The position numbers were made by a program, and so were the translations under genes. 64,000 nucleotides of DNA, taken from positions 1,860,001-1,924,000 of the forward strand of contig NZ_JHZX01000001.1 of NCBI RefSeq assembly GCF_000688335.1. The letters are read 5' to 3'. Below, piece by piece: positions 63,056 through 64,000 of this stretch; within the stretch, counting starts at the first letter, position 1; every line of letters begins with the position of its first letter. The notes under the pieces are model-generated. The model did no database searches and was not told where the DNA came from. It was given only the letters and a program-made list of their open reading frames with translations. Source of the DNA: Sediminibacter sp. Hel_I_10 (GTDB taxonomy: Bacteria > Bacteroidota > Bacteroidia > Flavobacteriales > Flavobacteriaceae).

Positions 63056-64000
63056 ATGAAATCAAAAAATACTTTAAAATTAAGATTAATTAATCCGTTA
63101 AGATTTGGCGTTTTGATGTTGATGATGTGCTTTTCATTTTCATCAATGGCACAAACGGTAACAGATATTTTTCCAACTCGAGTGACTACCCAGAGTGTAA
63201 TTACGATTTCTGGCTATGATTTTATTCCTGGTGATCAAGCATACATAAGTATTACTGGTGCTGGAATAAGTGTCACTAATAGAACTTATGTCAATGAGTT
63301 TCAAATGACCGTAGAAGTGAATAGAACACAAGCTTCTACAAGCGGTACATTGACCATAAATAGACCTTCTGCTCCATCTTACACTTATGATACCGGTCTT
63401 AATCAAACTATTGATTACATTCAACCCTTGGCAAAAAGCTTGACAAGCGGTAGAGATTATTTTATAGAAGAAATTTATACCAACTGGGATCAAAACGGTG
63501 ATGGGAATAACTTTTGGAGATCCAATGATTGGCAATCTTCCCCTACAAATAATAGTACTTGGCCAAATAGCAAACATGAGCTTTTAGGCTTTAAAATGAA
63601 TGGTGGTCCCATTTTTTCTACTGGAATTTTATCTGAAACAGATTTTCGGGCACAGTTGCCAGCCAATGAAACTGACGATCCAGGAGAATTTTATGATACA
63701 AGGTACAAAGCCTACTCTACTAATGGCGTACAAGGTAGAACAAATAGTAATCATTACATTCTAACAGGTGATTTAGTTGATGGTGTAACTGGCTCTGATG
63801 AAAACCCAACAAATAATAATCTTTCTACTTTAACTGAAATTGCGGGAATTACCATATTTGATGTCATTGTAGATGGACAAAATGGTCTGGAGTTGGGCAC
63901 TGGGATTTCTAATTTTAACAATGATGTGAGTGTTCGATTTTTTAGTGGAAATGGCGAACCCGGTATTATTGGAGATAACTTACCAGATTTGCTAATTACA
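63056..64000 (+). CDS. large exported protein, 3' end outside window
   Basis: A frame open from ATG 63056 to the window end (315 codons, no stop). It has an arginine-containing n-region, a hydrophobic core and cleavage near SMAQ (about residue 33), so it is exported. The first ~80 mature residues (VTDIFPTRVTTQSVITISGYDFIPGDQAYISITG) look like an IPT/TIG-type Ig-like domain. Then comes a Thr/Ser/Asn-rich region with NWDQNGDGNNFWRSNDW and FDVIVDGQNGLELGTGIS. A type IX sorting domain would be expected at the missing C-terminus but cannot be seen. Function unknown. Confidence 0.75.
   Translation, partial: MKSKNTLKLRLINPLRFGVLMLMMCFSFSSMAQTVTDIFPTRVTTQSVITISGYDFIPGDQAYISITGAGISVTNRTYVNEFQMTVEVNRTQASTSGTLTINRPSAPSYTYDTGLNQTIDYIQPLAKSLTSGRDYFIEEIYTNWDQNGDGNNFWRSNDWQSSPTNNSTWPNSKHELLGFKMNGGPIFSTGILSETDFRAQLPANETDDPGEFYDTRYKAYSTNGVQGRTNSNHYILTGDLVDGVTGSDENPTNNNLSTLTEIAGITIFDVIVDGQNGLELGTGISNFNNDVSVRFFSGNGEPGIIGDNLPDLLIT

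Noticed and set aside
63143-63577. Reverse 144-codon frame near the window end
   Set aside because: Antisense to the exported protein frame, which has a signal peptide and stays open for 315 codons.

Overview
The window is a low-GC, gene-dense piece of a Bacteroidota chromosome, most likely from a (probably marine) member of the Flavobacteriaceae. The signs are a gliding/type IX secretion lipoprotein of the SprE/PorW type, several protein families that I know mainly from flavobacteria (DUF4254, DUF5687, DUF4292, HU-CCDC81 plus SPOR), promoter-like TTTG/TAnnTTTG motifs instead of sigma70 boxes, few Shine-Dalgarno sites, and an ATP synthase operon that stops after atpG. No rRNA, tRNA, CRISPR array, insertion sequence or phage gene was seen.

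Layout. 1-5.9 kb: end of a TPR gene, a small reverse operon (tatA plus an unknown exported protein), an M23 peptidase, a GH3-type adenylating enzyme and a DUF6909-like protein. 5.9-32.3 kb: a large surface-polysaccharide locus. It has a Wzz-like protein, rmlBACD (dTDP-L-rhamnose), gmd-fcl (GDP-L-fucose), a sulfate-activation block (cysQ, a duplicated DUF2061 protein, cysC, cysD, cysN), and wecB-wecC (UDP-ManNAcA). A visibly AT-richer variable core (19.3-27.6 kb) follows, with a flippase, an acyltransferase, a glycosyltransferase, a heparinase-like lyase and three polymerase/ligase-like membrane proteins. After it come a WecG-type transferase, a WcaJ-type initiating phosphosugar transferase, and a reverse-strand glycosyltransferase and CapK/PaaK-like ligase. 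The genes together could make activated rhamnose, fucose, ManNAcA and PAPS, start a lipid-linked repeat unit, flip it, polymerise it, control chain length and edit the product.

32.4-42.5 kb: housekeeping genes (purD, upp), small flavobacterial membrane proteins, a GT9 glycosyltransferase, a ferredoxin-type reductase, and a PadR-regulated membrane/ABC-2 export module. 42.8-51.6 kb: SprE/PorW, a bactofilin, then atpZ-like, a small membrane gene, atpB, E, F, H, A, G. A strong hairpin sits between atpE and atpF. The 3' end of atpG has been copied in tandem, and a diverged copy of the repeat-plus-terminator block follows.

52-64 kb: a pair of related unknown exported proteins, a second polysaccharide flippase, dut, a sugar nucleotidyltransferase, a TPR / DUF4292 / EnvC-like operon, a thioesterase, an HU-SPOR protein, dprA, and the start of a large exported protein that runs off the window.

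No clear-cut new defence or mobile system was found. The most interesting items are the PAPS-forming block without a visible sulfotransferase, the duplicated DUF2061 protein, the swapped-looking polysaccharide core with head-to-head overlapping genes, the atp-operon RNA structures and tail duplication, the paired unknown exported proteins, and the phosphorylase-like C-terminus of the DUF6909-like protein.
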